Shown here: piece after piece, positions 7,251-15,319 of the stretch
Numbering within the stretch: position 1 is the first letter of the stretch
Layout: the number at the start of each line of letters is the position of its first letter
NCBI GenBank assembly: GCA_913056195.1
Contig: CAJXMF010000024.1
Coordinates: 1 to 39,328, forward strand
DNA from: an uncultured Methylococcaceae bacterium
GTDB taxonomy: Bacteria > Pseudomonadota > Gammaproteobacteria > Methylococcales > Methylomonadaceae
Reading direction: 5' to 3'
DNA length: 39,328 bases
Notes under the pieces: generated by a model
What the model was told of the DNA's origin: nothing
What the model saw: the letters and a program-made list of their open reading frames with translations, nothing else
Database searches by the model: none
Made by a program: the position numbers and the translations under genes

Positions 7251-9875
7251 ATGTCATTTCGCCGATTACTCATTTTAATCTTACTGCTGAAGTCGCAAAA
7301 TCTCATTGCTGATAATAATGTTTGGAATTGCGAGCAGGGCATGGATGGCGAATGGGTTTGTCAGGGCGATAATACGGCTAAAACTGAACACAAAAAGGCG
7401 GTTGAAAAACCGCGGCCGGATCAGGTTGAAGCGCAATCACAAACAAAATCTACAGGCAAGCAGGTGGCGGCGGCTGAGACCGAATTCAAGCCAATTTATC
7501 ATCAGCCGCCCGGTATCATCAATCGCCGGCCCGGCTGGAGTTGTCAGCCTGATCCTGAAAATGAAACCTGGCGTTGTAGTTTGAAAGGATTTGATCCCAA
7601 AGGACAGGCGCGAGTCGTTGACAATGAGGGGGTGCGAAATGGTTGGTTTGCCCCGGCTTATGATTTCAGGCAGGAGGAGATCTTCAGAACGCTGCAAGCC
7701 CAGTTGCCTTATGACCCGTGGATGAACTGTCAAGGATCATCGCCTGCTATCAAACGGAGTCTGCCTGAACCGCAGCGTGAGAAAGCGCCGATGGATGTGC
7801 ATGCCGACTATTCCGAGGTGTTTGACAAGGAGGTGACCAGTTTTTATGGCAATGTCGATATAACGCGTGCCGATCAACGCATTCAGGCCGATATGGCCAG
7901 CTACAACAGTGTTTCGGAAACGCTGGATGCGCAAGGTAATGTGTATTATTCAGAACAGGAGCTGTCGCTGTATAGCGACGCGATTAACATGAAGCTGAAA
8001 ACCGATGAGGCGCGTTTGCGTCATGCCTTGTTTATTTCACCTTCCGGGCCTATCCGGGGAGCAGCCAATGTGGTTTACCGGGATAATCGGTTTTTGTCAC
8101 GCTACAGCGAAGCGTCATTCACCAGTTGTAAACCGGGTAATCAGGATTGGGTAATTCATGCCGAACGGGTGAAAATGAACAAGAAAACAGGTAAGGGCGC
8201 GGCCAAAAATGCCTGGCTGGAGTTCAAGGGTGTGCCTTTCTTATATACGCCTTATATTTCTTTTCCGTTGGACGATCGCCGTTTATCGGGATTTCTGGCG
8301 CCGACTTTTGGGAGTAATGCTAAAAATGGTCTGGATTTGGAAATCCCCTATTATTGGAGTATTGCGCCTAATTATGATATGACGGTGACACCACGTTATA
8401 TGGCGCGTCGTGGCGGCATGCTGCGGACAAAGTTTCGCTTTTTAACGCATTGGACGAAAGGCCGCATCAATCTTGAATTTGTCCCCTATGATCGCTTACG
8501 GAATAAGCCGCGCTATGGTGGCGGGTTTAAGGCGCAATCGCAGTTTATGTCGAATTTGACATCAAATATTGATCTTAACTATGTTTCAGACAAAGACTAT
8601 TTCAATGATTTGAATAACGCCTTAGGTTTTTCCAACACACGTCAGCTCCGCAGTATCGCCGATATTCGTTATCGGGAAAATTGGCTGAATTTTGTCGCCC
8701 GGGTTGAAAACTATCAAACCATCGACAGAAGTATTCCTGATACTTCCAAACCTTACCGAAAATTTCCACAAGTGCAGTTAGATTTGCAACATCAGTTTAA
8801 TGAGATGCCACTGCAACTGGCGATGCACAACCAATATACCTATTTTTATCAGAGCAGTCGTGTCAGCGGACACAGGATTCATCTGCTGCCGTCGGTCAGC
8901 TTTCCGTGGCAAACGAACAGCGGCTTTATTAAACCTAAGTTTTCTGTGGCCTATACCTCATATATGCTGGAGAACCTGAATCCGGGACAACAATCTAATA
9001 TCAGCCGAGTGGTTCCCATTTCCTCTGTCGATATGGGTTTGTTTTTTGAACGGGACTTTAAATTAGGGCAAGGCCGTTTGCGTCATACACTGGAACCGCG
9101 TGCCTTTTATCTGTATATTCCAAAAGTTAATCAGAGTAATATTCCACTATTCGATACCTCTTTGTACGATCTTAATTTCTATAGCCTGTTTCGGGAAAAC
9201 CGCTTTAATGGGCCAGACCGGATACAAGATGCGAATCAAGTGACACTGGCATTAACTTCGCGCTTATTGGATGAGAAGACAGGGCGGGAATATTTGAAAT
9301 TTAATATTGGCGAAATCTTTTATTTTCGTAACCGTGAAGTATTGTTATCTGGAACACAGCCGAAAACGGATAGCTTATCTAATGTCATCGCACAAGTCAG
9401 CAGTCAAATGAGCGATCATTTGTCGGCGACTTCAGCCGTACAATGGAATCCATACAGCAGTGATTTTACGCGTTTCAATGGCACTATACGTTATCGCGAT
9501 CTGCCCGGTAAAATTATTAACTTAGGGTATCGCTATCGACGAGATAATCCGCTGCAGCCAACGACAATTAATCAGACTGATTTTTCAATCAAATGGCCAT
9601 TATATGATAACTGGTTTGCCGTGGGTCGATGGCAGTATTCTGTAAAATACAGTAAAACCGTCGATAGTTTTATTGGCTTGGAAAAAGAGAGTTGTTGCTG
9701 GCGATTTAGCATACTCGGACGGCAGTTTTTGAATAACATCAGTAATTCAACGGCAGCCAAACAGAATTATGCCGTGTTTGTGCAACTCGAACTCAAAGGG
9801 TTGACACGTTTCGGCGATAAAGTCGATCAGTTTCTGGAAAAGAATTTACCCGGATACCGTAGACGGGGAAGATAA
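7251..9875 (+). CDS. lptD: LPS assembly outer-membrane protein LptD
   Basis: An 874-residue LptD. It has a signal peptide (about 1-20), a Cys-containing N-terminal region, an LptA/OstA-like jellyroll domain (about 183-330) and a C-terminal beta-barrel. The adjacent Cys pair C815-C816 in the barrel matches the conserved CC of LptD needed for the disulfides that activate the translocon. The N-terminal extension of roughly 130 residues carries two C-x(9-10)-C units (CEQGMDGEWVC and CQPDPENETWRC) and a further Cys near 163, more cysteines than the four of E. coli LptD. LptD with LptE inserts lipopolysaccharide into the outer leaflet. surA follows after 3 bases. Confidence 0.96.
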   Translation: MSFRRLLILILLLKSQNLIADNNVWNCEQGMDGEWVCQGDNTAKTEHKKAVEKPRPDQVEAQSQTKSTGKQVAAAETEFKPIYHQPPGIINRRPGWSCQPDPENETWRCSLKGFDPKGQARVVDNEGVRNGWFAPAYDFRQEEIFRTLQAQLPYDPWMNCQGSSPAIKRSLPEPQREKAPMDVHADYSEVFDKEVTSFYGNVDITRADQRIQADMASYNSVSETLDAQGNVYYSEQELSLYSDAINMKLKTDEARLRHALFISPSGPIRGAANVVYRDNRFLSRYSEASFTSCKPGNQDWVIHAERVKMNKKTGKGAAKNAWLEFKGVPFLYTPYISFPLDDRRLSGFLAPTFGSNAKNGLDLEIPYYWSIAPNYDMTVTPRYMARRGGMLRTKFRFLTHWTKGRINLEFVPYDRLRNKPRYGGGFKAQSQFMSNLTSNIDLNYVSDKDYFNDLNNALGFSNTRQLRSIADIRYRENWLNFVARVENYQTIDRSIPDTSKPYRKFPQVQLDLQHQFNEMPLQLAMHNQYTYFYQSSRVSGHRIHLLPSVSFPWQTNSGFIKPKFSVAYTSYMLENLNPGQQSNISRVVPISSVDMGLFFERDFKLGQGRLRHTLEPRAFYLYIPKVNQSNIPLFDTSLYDLNFYSLFRENRFNGPDRIQDANQVTLALTSRLLDEKTGREYLKFNIGEIFYFRNREVLLSGTQPKTDSLSNVIAQVSSQMSDHLSATSAVQWNPYSSDFTRFNGTIRYRDLPGKIINLGYRYRRDNPLQPTTINQTDFSIKWPLYDNWFAVGRWQYSVKYSKTVDSFIGLEKESCCWRFSILGRQFLNNISNSTAAKQNYAVFVQLELKGLTRFGDKVDQFLEKNLPGYRRRGR

Positions 9876-9878
9876 AAA

Positions 9879-11168
9879 ATGCTCAAAAAAATATTCGTTG
9901 CCTTGTTTTTATTGCTTAGTCTGCTGCAAATCAGTCCTGCACAGTCGGAAATTCTCGACCGGATTGTCGCCGTGGTTGAGGATGATGTTATTCTCGATAG
10001 TGAGTTAAGCCGCGACACTGAGGCCATTAAACAAAGGCTTAAGGCGGATCAGGTGATGATTCCACCCGATTTTATTTTGCGTAAGCAAGTGTTGGAACGC
10101 CTGATTTTAGAACGCCTGCAATTACAGCGTGCCAAAAAGATCGGCATTCATGTCAGTGATGAAATGCTGAGGCGTGCTATCGCCGATATTGCCGCCAGAA
10201 ATGGTATGGATGTTGAGCAATTTCGTCAGCAACTGGTAAGTCAGGGCATGAATTTTGCCGATTTTCAAAACTCTATTCGTAAAGAAATTATCATCAATCA
10301 GCTTCATGCTCGGGAAATAGGCTCCCGGATTAAAGTGACCGATAGGGAGGTGGCGCATTTTCTGGAAACCCAGGGTGAAGTCGGACAAGAAAAGGTTAAA
10401 TATCGATTGGGACATATTTTAATCGCGGTTTCGGAAGCGGCCTCGGCGACAGCGATTCAAAAAGCGTTGGACAAAGCGCGACGTGTGGTTAAAGAATTGC
10501 GTGAAGGTGCGGATTTCAGGCAAAAAGCCATTTCAGTCTCTGATGGTGCCAATGCCCTGAAAGGCGGTGATCTCGGCTGGCGAACGGTGAGTCAAGTGCC
10601 AACACTGTTTGTCGATATCGTTACTAAAATGAAAAAAGGTGATGTGTCAGATCCCCTCCGAAGCCCGAGTGGTTTTCATATTATCAAAATACTGGATATG
10701 CAAGGACTGGATAAACATGTGATTACCAAGACACATGTGCGGCATATTTTAATTAAAACCAATGAGTTGATTGACGACAAAGAAGCGCAGAAACGTTTAC
10801 GCGCATTAAAACGCCGGATCGAAGATGGCGATGATTTTGCAGCACTTGCGCGCGCCCATTCTGATGATAAAGGCTCGGCCATTAAAGGCGGGGATCTTGG
10901 ATGGGTAGGGCCGGGCGTTTTAGTGCCACCCTTTGAAAGGGCCATGAACACGTTGAAAATCGGAGAAATCAGCGAACCTGTCCAAACGCAGTTTGGTTGG
11001 CATCTCATTCAGGTGTTGGGCCGAAAGAAGCAAGACGACAGTCTCGAATTTAAGAAGAATAAGGTCAGAGCCGAAATTCGCAAACAAAAAATGGATGAAG
11101 AAACCAATTTATGGCTCAGACGCTTGCGCGATGAAGCTTTTGTTGAAATTTATCTGGACCGGATTTGA
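9879..11168 (+). CDS. surA: Periplasmic chaperone / peptidyl-prolyl isomerase SurA
   Basis: A 429-residue SurA with a signal peptide (about 1-24), an N-terminal chaperone domain beginning EILDRIVAVVEDDVILDSEL, and two parvulin domains. The first starts near KVKYRLGHILIAV (residue 171) and the second near KTHVRHILIKT (residue 284); each contains an AxxxSDxxxAxKGGDLGW-type block. SurA folds outer-membrane proteins, including LptD, so the lptD-surA pairing is functional. The gene begins 3 bases after lptD and ends in overlap with the next frame. Confidence 0.97.
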   Translation: MLKKIFVALFLLLSLLQISPAQSEILDRIVAVVEDDVILDSELSRDTEAIKQRLKADQVMIPPDFILRKQVLERLILERLQLQRAKKIGIHVSDEMLRRAIADIAARNGMDVEQFRQQLVSQGMNFADFQNSIRKEIIINQLHAREIGSRIKVTDREVAHFLETQGEVGQEKVKYRLGHILIAVSEAASATAIQKALDKARRVVKELREGADFRQKAISVSDGANALKGGDLGWRTVSQVPTLFVDIVTKMKKGDVSDPLRSPSGFHIIKILDMQGLDKHVITKTHVRHILIKTNELIDDKEAQKRLRALKRRIEDGDDFAALARAHSDDKGSAIKGGDLGWVGPGVLVPPFERAMNTLKIGEISEPVQTQFGWHLIQVLGRKKQDDSLEFKKNKVRAEIRKQKMDEETNLWLRRLRDEAFVEIYLDRI

Positions 11169-11695
11169 CGGATAAGGTGGACATGCAAGCGGGCGAAAAA
11201 AAGCAGCAAAAGCTTAAAAAACGGTTGGAAAATGTGCTTAAAGATAAGGATTTGCAACAGCAAAAACTTTTTTTGGCTGAACTTGAAAAGCAATTGAACG
11301 TGTCCCGGGAAGACTGTGCAGCGGCGTTGCTGTATCTTGTCTCTCCCGGCTTGTTTCAAAACTTGGACGGTTCTAAGAGCATGCAACATAAAAAAACAAG
11401 CAAGCCTCCCGTTATCAGGCCCGCCTTGCCTAAAAGCGTGCGCTACCGGCTGCATGTTGGCGCACTGCATGGGGTGAGCGAAGATGAAATTAAGCAGGTT
11501 TTGGTGCAGGAGTCCGGCGTTGATATTAAACGGATTACGCGGGTTGATATTAAGTCAGATTATACGGTTGTTGAACTGCCGGATGGCATGCCGGCCGATA
11601 TTTTTCAGATACTCAGTGAAACTGAAATTCGGCAGCAAAAGCTGAATTTGAAGCGGTTGAGGCCGCAGCGACGCTATCGGCGTTATAAGCGATAA
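11165..11695 (+). CDS. DbpA-like RNA-binding domain protein downstream of surA
   Basis: A protein of up to 176 residues. The N-terminal half is Lys/Gln-rich and probably a coiled coil (about 10-50). The C-terminal part (about 96-170, from VRYRLHVGALHGVSEDEIKQ through YTVVELPDGMP) resembles the DbpA/CsdA RNA-binding domain found at the end of DEAD-box helicases, and the tail ends in an Arg/Lys-rich run. No helicase motifs are present. The start is uncertain: TTG at 11165 overlaps the surA stop; ATG at 11183 is preceded closely by AAGGTGG and may be the real one. It is probably cotranscribed with lptD-surA. The function is unknown; RNA binding is inference. Confidence 0.7.
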   Translation: MTDKVDMQAGEKKQQKLKKRLENVLKDKDLQQQKLFLAELEKQLNVSREDCAAALLYLVSPGLFQNLDGSKSMQHKKTSKPPVIRPALPKSVRYRLHVGALHGVSEDEIKQVLVQESGVDIKRITRVDIKSDYTVVELPDGMPADIFQILSETEIRQQKLNLKRLRPQRRYRRYKR

Positions 11696-11709
11696 ATGCA
11701 TTTATCGCT
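11688..11709. repeat. Perfect 22-bp palindrome overlapping a stop codon
   Basis: AGCGATAAATG is immediately followed by its reverse complement CATTTATCGCT. The stop codon TAA of the DbpA-like gene (11693-11695) lies inside the left arm. No T-run follows, so it is not a standard intrinsic terminator. It could protect or end the lptD-surA transcript or bind a dimeric protein. Confidence 0.55.
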
Positions 11710-11795
11710 ATTTCCTGACTGAAAGACTTGGTTATTTGTTACCTTCTGCGGTATTCTGTACATTAAAAGGTCAATATTCAAAGTCTCTGTTATTT

Positions 11796-11852
11796 TAGCC
11801 CCTCATCCCAGCCTTTCTCCCAAAGGGCGAAGGAGGTGTTGAGAGGGACTCT
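11796..11852. repeat. Degenerate CCTCATCCC...GAGAGGG dispersed repeat, copy 1
   Basis: The stretch reads CCCCTCATCCC, then TTTCTCCCAAAGGGCGAAGGAG, then GAGAGGGACT (given here in pieces). It has partial inverted symmetry (TCTCCC against the GGGCGAAGGA region). A similar degenerate copy lies at 23124-23171. It resembles the CCCTC...GAGGG repeats scattered through many gammaproteobacterial genomes. It sits between the DbpA-like gene and mrp, upstream of the chosen mrp start. Confidence 0.5.
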
Positions 11853-11904
11853 GAATATTCACATTAAAAGTGATTCAAATAGTTTAAAACTACAGGAGTT
11901 TTAT

Positions 11905-12996
11905 ATGACGGCAGTCAGTTCTCAGGATATCGAGAATCAATTAAAAACCATAGTCGATCCTAATACCGGTCAGGATTTGGTGCGTTCCAATTCAGTCAAG
12001 ACGATTGATGTGACTGGCGAAAAGGCGCGTGTTGAAATTGAGCTGGGATATCCTGCAAAAAGTTTTATTCCGGAGCTAAAGCAGACCATTGAAAAAACGC
12101 TGCAGGCTATTCCAGGCCTTAATCAAGTCGATCTGGCTATTCAGTCCAATATTGCGACTCATAGTGTACAGCAATCCTTAAAACCCTTACCCAATGTTAA
12201 AAACATTATCGCCGTGGCATCCGGTAAAGGCGGTGTGGGAAAATCGACCACTGCTGTCAATCTGGCGCTGGCACTGGTTGCAGAAGGGGCTGATGTCGGT
12301 ATTCTTGATGCCGATATTTATGGCCCGAGTATTCCGACCATGCTGGGGTTGACAGGCTACCCGGCGAGTGAAGATGGCAAAACCATGGAACCTAAAATAG
12401 CCTATGGTCTGCAAACGATGTCGATCGGTTATTTGATTGATGAAGACCAGCCGATGATATGGCGAGGACCGATGGTCACCAACGCACTGCAACAGTTGTT
12501 GAAGGATACCAACTGGAAAGATGTCGATTACCTGATTATCGATCTGCCACCCGGCACGGGCGATATTCAGCTGACCTTATCGCAACAAATTCCAGTCAGT
12601 GGCGCTGTAATCATCACGACGCCACAGGATATCGCCTTGCTTGATGCTCAGCGTGGTTTGGGGATGTTTAACAAAGTCAATGTCCCGGTTTTGGGTATTA
12701 TTGAAAATATGAGTGTTCATATTTGTAGCCAATGTGGCCATGAAGAGCCGATTTTTGGTGAAGGCGGCGGCCAGGCAATGGCAGAAAAAAATCAGGTTGA
12801 GTTATTAGGTCAGTTGCCACTGGATATTAAAATTCGTCAATATGCCGACTCGGGTCGACCTACTGTCGTGGCAGACCCCGATAGCCGGGCTGCTGAAATC
12901 TATAAAAGCATTGCTCGGAAAATGGCGGCAAAATTAGCCTTGAGGAGCAAAGATTATAGTCATAAATTTCCCAATATCGTCATTCAAGGCACATAG
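11905..12996 (+). CDS. mrp: Iron-sulfur cluster carrier P-loop ATPase Mrp/ApbC
   Basis: A 363-residue Mrp/ApbC protein. It has an N-terminal MIP18/DUF59-like domain (about 5-85), then a deviant Walker A SGKGGVGKST near residue 107 with NLALAL, switch motifs DADIYGPS and IDLPPGTGD, and a C-terminal CSQCGHEE with the CxxC that holds a bridging Fe-S cluster. It acts as a scaffold or carrier of Fe-S clusters in the cytosol. ATG at 11905 is chosen because CAGGAG ends 6 bases upstream; the upstream in-frame extension to 11836 would translate part of a dispersed repeat. The gene appears monocistronic. Confidence 0.95.
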   Translation: MTAVSSQDIENQLKTIVDPNTGQDLVRSNSVKTIDVTGEKARVEIELGYPAKSFIPELKQTIEKTLQAIPGLNQVDLAIQSNIATHSVQQSLKPLPNVKNIIAVASGKGGVGKSTTAVNLALALVAEGADVGILDADIYGPSIPTMLGLTGYPASEDGKTMEPKIAYGLQTMSIGYLIDEDQPMIWRGPMVTNALQQLLKDTNWKDVDYLIIDLPPGTGDIQLTLSQQIPVSGAVIITTPQDIALLDAQRGLGMFNKVNVPVLGIIENMSVHICSQCGHEEPIFGEGGGQAMAEKNQVELLGQLPLDIKIRQYADSGRPTVVADPDSRAAEIYKSIARKMAAKLALRSKDYSHKFPNIVIQGT

Positions 12997-13073
12997 ATTC
13001 AATTAAAATCTGATGTTACGCAGAACCTTATTTTTACTTTCCTAAACGCTGTTTGAGAACGCTGGGTTAGGTT

Positions 13074-13332
13074 CACTGCCATTAAGTTAAGAGATAACCC
13101 ATGTTTCAAAACGGAGAGTCCGGGAACGAAAAAAGCCTTGTAAAGGGTAGGGTGGATGCGCTACGCTTATCTACCCTACAAGACTTGCCCCCTCTGCATT
13201 ACCAAGTTCAGGCTTTGGAACACATGAATCAACAGCTCCGCTGTGACGGCCTGTAAGCAGAGCTGACAGGCATGCATTCCCAAGCAGGAGCTTGGGGAAC
13301 GAGCTAACACTTTCCTTAACTTAATGGCAGTG
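13074..13332. repeat. MITE-like element with 18-bp perfect terminal inverted repeats
   Basis: CACTGCCATTAAGTTAAG (13074-13091) recurs as its exact reverse complement at 13315-13332, enclosing 223 bp with no credible gene. Inside are a hairpin-forming GTAGGGTGGAT...ATCTACCCTAC stretch (about 13148-13181) and a TTCCCAAGC...GCTTGGGGAA hairpin (about 13274-13301) related to the one at 5460. The structure suggests a short non-autonomous mobile or repetitive element in the 650-bp gap between mrp and the PAP2 gene. Confidence 0.55.
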
Positions 13333-13412
13333 TGGGTTAGGATTTGATTTATTCTCTTGAGTCTCCACAGAATGGGCGATACAACAAACGATTTTATGGC
13401 GTTAAGCCTGCC

Positions 13413-13502
13413 AATCGTGGCTAAAGCTGCTCCTTGTATATTAAGCACATCTACAACGTTCAATGTAACCTATACTCCGTAGGAGCGACTTTAGTCGCGA
13501 TC
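13413..13502. repeat. Inverted REP pair (REPIN-like)
   Basis: The plus-strand GTAGGAGCGACTTTAGTCGCGA (in two parts: GTAGGAGCGAC, 13479-13489, and TTTAGTCGCGA, 13490-13500) is a REP-type hairpin. A diverged copy in inverse orientation, TCGTGGCTAAAGCTGCTCC, lies at 13415-13433. The copies are about 45 bp apart. This matches the doublet organisation of REPINs mobilised by RAYT transposases in Pseudomonas-like genomes; no RAYT gene is in the window. Confidence 0.6.
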
Positions 13503-13537
13503 AAACCGCGTAACATCAGTTAAAATGATTGATCAGG

Positions 13538-13575
13538 AAAGGGCGTAGCGGTTATCAACTACCACGCCCTTTTTT
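13538..13575 (+). terminator. Orphan intrinsic terminator
   Basis: AAAGGGCGT (13538-13546) pairs with ACGCCCTTT (13564-13572), and a six-T run covers 13570-13575. The nearest upstream gene on this strand, mrp, ends 540 bases earlier, so it either ends a very long mrp 3' UTR or terminates a short non-coding transcript from the repeat region. It also isolates the downstream Pho-box promoter from read-through. Confidence 0.7.
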
Positions 13576-13607
13576 GTACTCAATGGCATAAGGCGCTTGT
13601 CTCTCGA

Positions 13608-13663
13608 TTGACATCATATTGTCAAATTAGCGTCATCGTTTTGTCATGAACATGGCTTATGCT
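13608..13663 (+). promoter_or_regulatory. Tandem Pho boxes and -10 upstream of the PAP2/glycosyltransferase operon
   Basis: Four 7-mers spaced exactly 11 bp apart: TTGACAT (13608), TTGTCAA (13619), GCGTCAT (13630) and TTGTCAT (13641), each pair separated by 4 bases. This is the PhoB-box pattern (CTGTCAT-N4-CTGTCA) doubled. A -10-like TATGCT (13658-13663) starts 10 bases after the last 7-mer, the same spacing as at the other two Pho boxes in this window. It predicts PhoB activation under phosphate limitation. Confidence 0.75.
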
Positions 13664-13702
13664 GTTTTCATGAATAAATGTATGAAAAAAAGAGAGGATG
13701 AG

Positions 13703-14227
13703 ATGAAGCTGATTGATACTGTTCATAATGCCGATGTTAAGCTATTCAATAGCTTAATTCATTCACCAAGCTATAAAACATTAGGTCCCTTAGCCTTTTA
13801 TGTCTCTAAAACCGGTGATGGTCATTTATATGTACTGCTGGGGCTGGGCCTGTTTGTGGTGCAAGGGGCTGACAGTCTGTTTTTAAAGGCATTGTTCCTG
13901 GCCTTTTTGATCGAAAGGCCGATTTATTTTGTACTGAAGAACAGTTTCAAACGCAACAGACCTCAACAGGCATTACGGGGGTATAAAAGCCTTGTCGTTC
14001 CCTCCGACTTATTCAGCTTTCCCTCGGGACATTCATCTGCCGCCTTTATGGTGGCAACGATTGTGGCCTGGTTTCTCCCTGTTTTATTTCTGCCGTTATT
14101 GCTGTGGGCCATGCTTGTCGCCCTTTCCAGGGTGATTCTTGGCGTCCATTTTCCAACCGATACCTTGATGGGAATGGTGTTAGGTGCTGGAGTCGCTATG
14201 TCTGTATTGGCAGGTGTTATTGCATGA
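13703..14227 (+). CDS. PAP2-family membrane phosphatase
   Basis: A 174-residue membrane protein with all three PAP2 motifs: K79-x6-RP (KNSFKRNRP), PSGH (107-110) and SRVILGVHFPTD (142-153, with catalytic His and Asp). It has about five hydrophobic segments. Family members dephosphorylate phosphatidate, phosphatidylglycerol phosphate or undecaprenyl pyrophosphate. ATG at 13703 is chosen because GAGAGG lies just upstream and because ATG 13646 would fall inside the predicted Pho box. The stop overlaps the start of the glycosyltransferase (ATGA). The substrate is unknown; the Pho control and partner suggest lipid or polyprenyl phosphate recycling. Confidence 0.85.
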   Translation: MKLIDTVHNADVKLFNSLIHSPSYKTLGPLAFYVSKTGDGHLYVLLGLGLFVVQGADSLFLKALFLAFLIERPIYFVLKNSFKRNRPQQALRGYKSLVVPSDLFSFPSGHSSAAFMVATIVAWFLPVLFLPLLLWAMLVALSRVILGVHFPTDTLMGMVLGAGVAMSVLAGVIA

Positions 14228-15261
14228 AAATATTTTATGGCGTACAAGGCACGGGTAATGGACATATTACGCGCGCGCGTTGCATGGTGAAAGCGTTACA
14301 GAAGGCGGGTTTTGATGTCGATTTCTTGTTTAGTGGACGCAAAAAAGACGATTATTTCGATATGGCCGTATTTGGCGATTGCCAATATCGAACTGGCCTG
14401 ACATTCAATGTCGAAAAAGGCAAAATAAATCCTGTAAAGACTGTGCTTCAAAGTCATCCAGTAACCTTTATTCATGATGTATGGTCATTGGATTTGTCCG
14501 CTTATGACCGGATCATCTGTGATTTCGAGCCGGTGACGGCCTGGGCGGCCAAAAAACAAGGTAAGCCGGTCTTAGGCTTAGGCCATCAATATGCTTTTCA
14601 ATACCCAATACCCAAGCGTGGTGCCGATTGGATGAGTGAGACGGTGATGCGCTGGTTTGCACCGGTCAATTTTGGGTTGGGCTTGCATTGGCATCATTTT
14701 GATCAGCCCATTTTGCCGCCCATTATTGAAACGCATAGTTGTACGAAGCCGTCCAGGCTAAATAAAATAATGGTGTATTTACCCTTTGAATGGCCTTCTG
14801 ATATTGTCAAAGCCCTGGCTCCATTAACGGATTTTGATTTCCATGTCTATTCGCCGACGGCTTTCGAAAGTTCATATGATCATATCGTCTATCATCCATT
14901 ATCCAGGACGCAATTTCAGAATGATTTGGATGATTGTAATGGCGTTATCAGCAATGCCGGTTTTGAATTGTTGAGTGAAGCGTTGCAGCTCGGTAAAAAA
15001 ATACTGGTTAAACCGTTGGCGGGACAAATGGAACAAATTTCCAATGCGGCCGCATTGAAGCAATTAAATTATGGCGCGGTGATGGATGAGATTGAAACAG
15101 GCGCTATTTCTGAATGGCTGGATAAGGCGCAGGCTGTCAAAGTTGGCTATCCAAATGTTGCAGCGTTTATAGCTGAGTGGCTGGCGTCGGGCGAATCAGA
15201 AATGAGTTTGCCACAAATCAAGGCATTATGGGATAAGGTCAAGTTGCAAAGAATGCCTTAG
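14224..15261 (+). CDS. MJ1255/VC2487-type glycosyltransferase
   Basis: A 345-residue GT-B-like protein starting MKIFYGVQGTGNGHITRA, the glycine-rich N-terminal signature of the MJ1255/VC2487 family, which is related to UDP-sugar glycosyltransferases such as MurG and MGDG synthase. Further family features are the RIICDFEPVTAWAAKKQGKP block near residue 95 and the donor-site-like ISNAGFELLSEALQLGKKILVKPL near residue 240. ATG at 14224 overlaps the PAP2 stop by 4 bases, which decides the start over an upstream in-frame one. Donor and acceptor are unknown. Translational coupling to a PAP2 phosphatase under a Pho box suggests making a glycolipid when phosphate is scarce; this is inference. Confidence 0.82.
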   Translation: MKIFYGVQGTGNGHITRARCMVKALQKAGFDVDFLFSGRKKDDYFDMAVFGDCQYRTGLTFNVEKGKINPVKTVLQSHPVTFIHDVWSLDLSAYDRIICDFEPVTAWAAKKQGKPVLGLGHQYAFQYPIPKRGADWMSETVMRWFAPVNFGLGLHWHHFDQPILPPIIETHSCTKPSRLNKIMVYLPFEWPSDIVKALAPLTDFDFHVYSPTAFESSYDHIVYHPLSRTQFQNDLDDCNGVISNAGFELLSEALQLGKKILVKPLAGQMEQISNAAALKQLNYGAVMDEIETGAISEWLDKAQAVKVGYPNVAAFIAEWLASGESEMSLPQIKALWDKVKLQRMP

Positions 15262-15319
15262 TGGCGAGTTGTTGGACTGCTTATTAGATCACAGCCCAAC
15301 ATATCGGCTATGAAGTTGC

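Noticed and set aside
11836-11904. Upstream in-frame extension of mrp
   Set aside because: It runs from the end of a dispersed repeat, and the ATG at 11905 has a good ribosome site and gives normal family start.
13176-13463. 95-codon minus-strand frame between mrp and the PAP2 gene
   Set aside because: It spans the MITE-like element and part of the REP pair, so it is repeat DNA rather than a gene.
13074-13502. CRISPR array
   Set aside because: The repeats are inverted, of different families and irregularly spaced; there are no cas genes in the window.
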